DNA from: Epiperipatus broadwayi
Taxonomy: Eukaryota > Onychophora > Udeonychophora > Euonychophora > Peripatidae
Length of the DNA stretch: 64,000 nt
Assembly: GCA_028023455.1 (NCBI GenBank)
Contig: JAQFVV010012510.1
Coordinates: 1,176,001-1,240,000, forward strand
Direction of reading: 5' to 3'
The notes beneath the pieces are model-generated. The model made no database searches. It was not told where the DNA came from and saw nothing but the letters and a program-made list of their open reading frames with translations. Made by a program: the position numbers and the translations under genes. Positions 62,159-64,000 of this stretch are shown piece by piece; position 1 is the first letter of the stretch; each line of letters begins with the position of its first letter.

Positions 62159-64000
62159 TATTCCCCACCTTCAATGCTTTTATTATTAAAATGTCCTTAA
62201 TAAACAAAATGTAAATAATTTAAGATCACGGGTCCTGGGAAGTGAGAGAGTAAGTGATTTTATATCTTTCATACATCATTTATATATTTAACCATCACCT
62301 AAGCTAATGATTATATGTCATGTCATGATCCTGTTTAAAAATGTTTCTGATTACTTGGTGTCAAATCCAGAGCAATGTTAAAGTTAAGATCAGATGGCAT
62401 AGGGGTAGGGGAAGTTGGGCTCTGTATTTTAAATTTACTAAAACAAAAAAAAATACTGAAGTGATGAAATCAGTCTTATATTTCCCATAATATGCATCAT
62501 AATGTTAGTTATCTTTAAATAAATCAGCTTAAGTAATTTGATCACACCATCAAGAAAGGGAAAAACTAATATGTTATGGGTTAAATTTGAGCAACATAAA
62601 TGATTGTTATATCTTGTCCAAGCATTGCTAGTATTGGTCGATTTCATGGATTGGGTGCTACTCATCCAAAGTATGCATCGGAAAAGACCCGAGCCATTTA
62701 GTCTTAGTTTCCAGTTCATGATAGGGAAATAGACCCTGGACAACATGTCTGTTTGATAATGGGATTTTGCACCATCAGGGTGATCCCATTTAAGCTAAAT
62801 ATTTCTTCATTACAGAGTCCAACCACTGAAAACATGGAGTGTGGCAAGCCGGTCTCATATAATGTTTAACAAAAATCACATTTCTTTCAATAATTTAACA
62901 AGCACACCATCATATCTAGTAAATGTAGTTCTTAATATTAAACAGTTTGTACATTAACACTGCCATTCCAATATTTTATTCTTTCTTCAGTAATTCAAAT
63001 CTATAAAATTCTGTAGTTTGACATTGTGGTCACTTGAGACTGAATTATGTGTATATAAATGTTGTTGCTTAATATTATCTTTAAAATTTATAAATCCAGC
63101 TGCTAGTATTCGATTAATGAATATTTTAATATGCTCAGACTGCCCTTCCTCTACGTTCCACCTGAAATGTAAAATTGCTGTTGATGTATGGTATCTTGAT
63201 GCAATAAATTAGTTGTGTACACAAAATATCGGTAACTTATTCCCATGTTAAATGATTGGTTACAAAATAATATATATCATGTGTAATATTAGTCTGATAG
63301 TAAATAGTTTATAATTCAAGCATATTGCTGTAATCCCTCTTTACTCCATTAATGCAATAATAAAAAGGTTATTAGCATATCACTAAAACTGCACTAGAAA
63401 TAAATGTATCTAAAATATATATATACTTGCTTTAATATAGTATAAAATTGTGAGATACATAAATGTATTTGGTTGTAATGTGAGGCTAATGTTTATTTAT
63501 TCAAATGTAATATATATCAATGCATAATATTCATATTATTAAACAATATTTAAAGTCTTACACTTGAGTCATTGCCTATCAATTGATTACGCTTTCCCTC
63601 ACACATATATCTATGTACATTAGGTTTATACATACATGGAAGATATAAACAAATGTATTATAAGTAACAATTTTATCAATATGGCCAGATGCCTAATTAG
63701 AGTTTTTTTGGTTTTTCTGCTGAGCTGCCAACCGGAAATAATTAAGTATGATTTGTATCATAGGTATTGCTAATCATAGATGGAGAGACATGGGTTTGAA
63801 CCTGTAGGGCAGAGTTAGAAAGTGTTTTTTGACTTAGGTATCTTGCACATGATCTGACTTGAGGTACTCAGATTGGAATTCCAGGTCTGGTTGTATGAAT
63901 TATGCAAGTTGACTGGTACAATAAGAATGAATCATTTTATCACTGACAAATATTTAAAATAAATCTGTTCAATTAAATTTTCATTAGTATATGATAAATT
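62159..64000. other. AT-rich DNA to window end
   Basis: No supported gene. A box-B-like GGGTTTGAACC (about 63790) is isolated. A short (TA)n lies near 63414-63424. Confidence 0.45.

Overview
The window is strongly AT-rich eukaryotic (animal) DNA, with long (TA)n, (AAT)n/(ATT)n and (AAC)n tracts, GT-AG splice signals and many decayed transposable elements. There is no bacterial-type gene order and no long intact ORF. A Penelope-type hammerhead ribozyme pair, a Ty3/gypsy remnant, a non-LTR reverse transcriptase remnant of a kind common in lophotrochozoans, and several multi-kilobase LTR-like units suggest a metazoan such as a flatworm or mollusc. Extreme AT content plus very long LTR-like units recalls planarians, which are known to carry giant gypsy elements. 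The organism cannot be fixed from the sequence alone.

Layout. 122-665 (minus): two phase-compatible exons of an unrecognised gene, the best host-gene candidate. 666-9808: mostly featureless AT-rich DNA with short tandem repeats, copy 1 of repeat D and copy 1 of repeat E. 9809-14686: 4.9-kb TG...CA unit A between (TA)n tracts. 15034-15324: Penelope-type inverted terminal pieces with hammerhead motifs on both arms. 15364-16336: repeat C copy 1. 17120-17610: near-perfect hairpin embedded in (AAT)n. 18740-18862: possible coding fragment. 19872-20251: repeat D copy 2. 20420-24600 (minus): decayed Ty3/gypsy gag-pol. 25890-28300 (plus): decayed, internally duplicated ORFs of a second element. 30748-34209: LTR element with two 1.36-kb LTRs and a 744-bp interior. 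34227-35206: repeat C copy 2. 35235-39546: 4.3-kb TG...CA unit G with a minus-strand TATA box. 39558-39699: palindrome. 41825-42625 (minus): non-LTR RT remnant. 42775-43106 and 44248-44412: palindromic MITE-like repeats. 44523-53684: possible large TG...CA-bounded block H. 56841-61667: unit B, second copy of A, containing a 286-bp (ATT)n tract. 61866-61942: tRNA-like SINE head.

The most striking pattern is that many elements of different families begin and end directly at (TA)n tracts, often with ends of the form TGTRACC...GGTYACA. Around 30.7-39.7 kb at least four units lie head to tail with only 11-28 bp of (TA)n between them. This suggests that TA microsatellites are preferred integration sites for several families, and that several units are giant (4-5 kb) solo LTRs. 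No metabolic pathway or operon can be described here; the content is chiefly a history of mobile elements.
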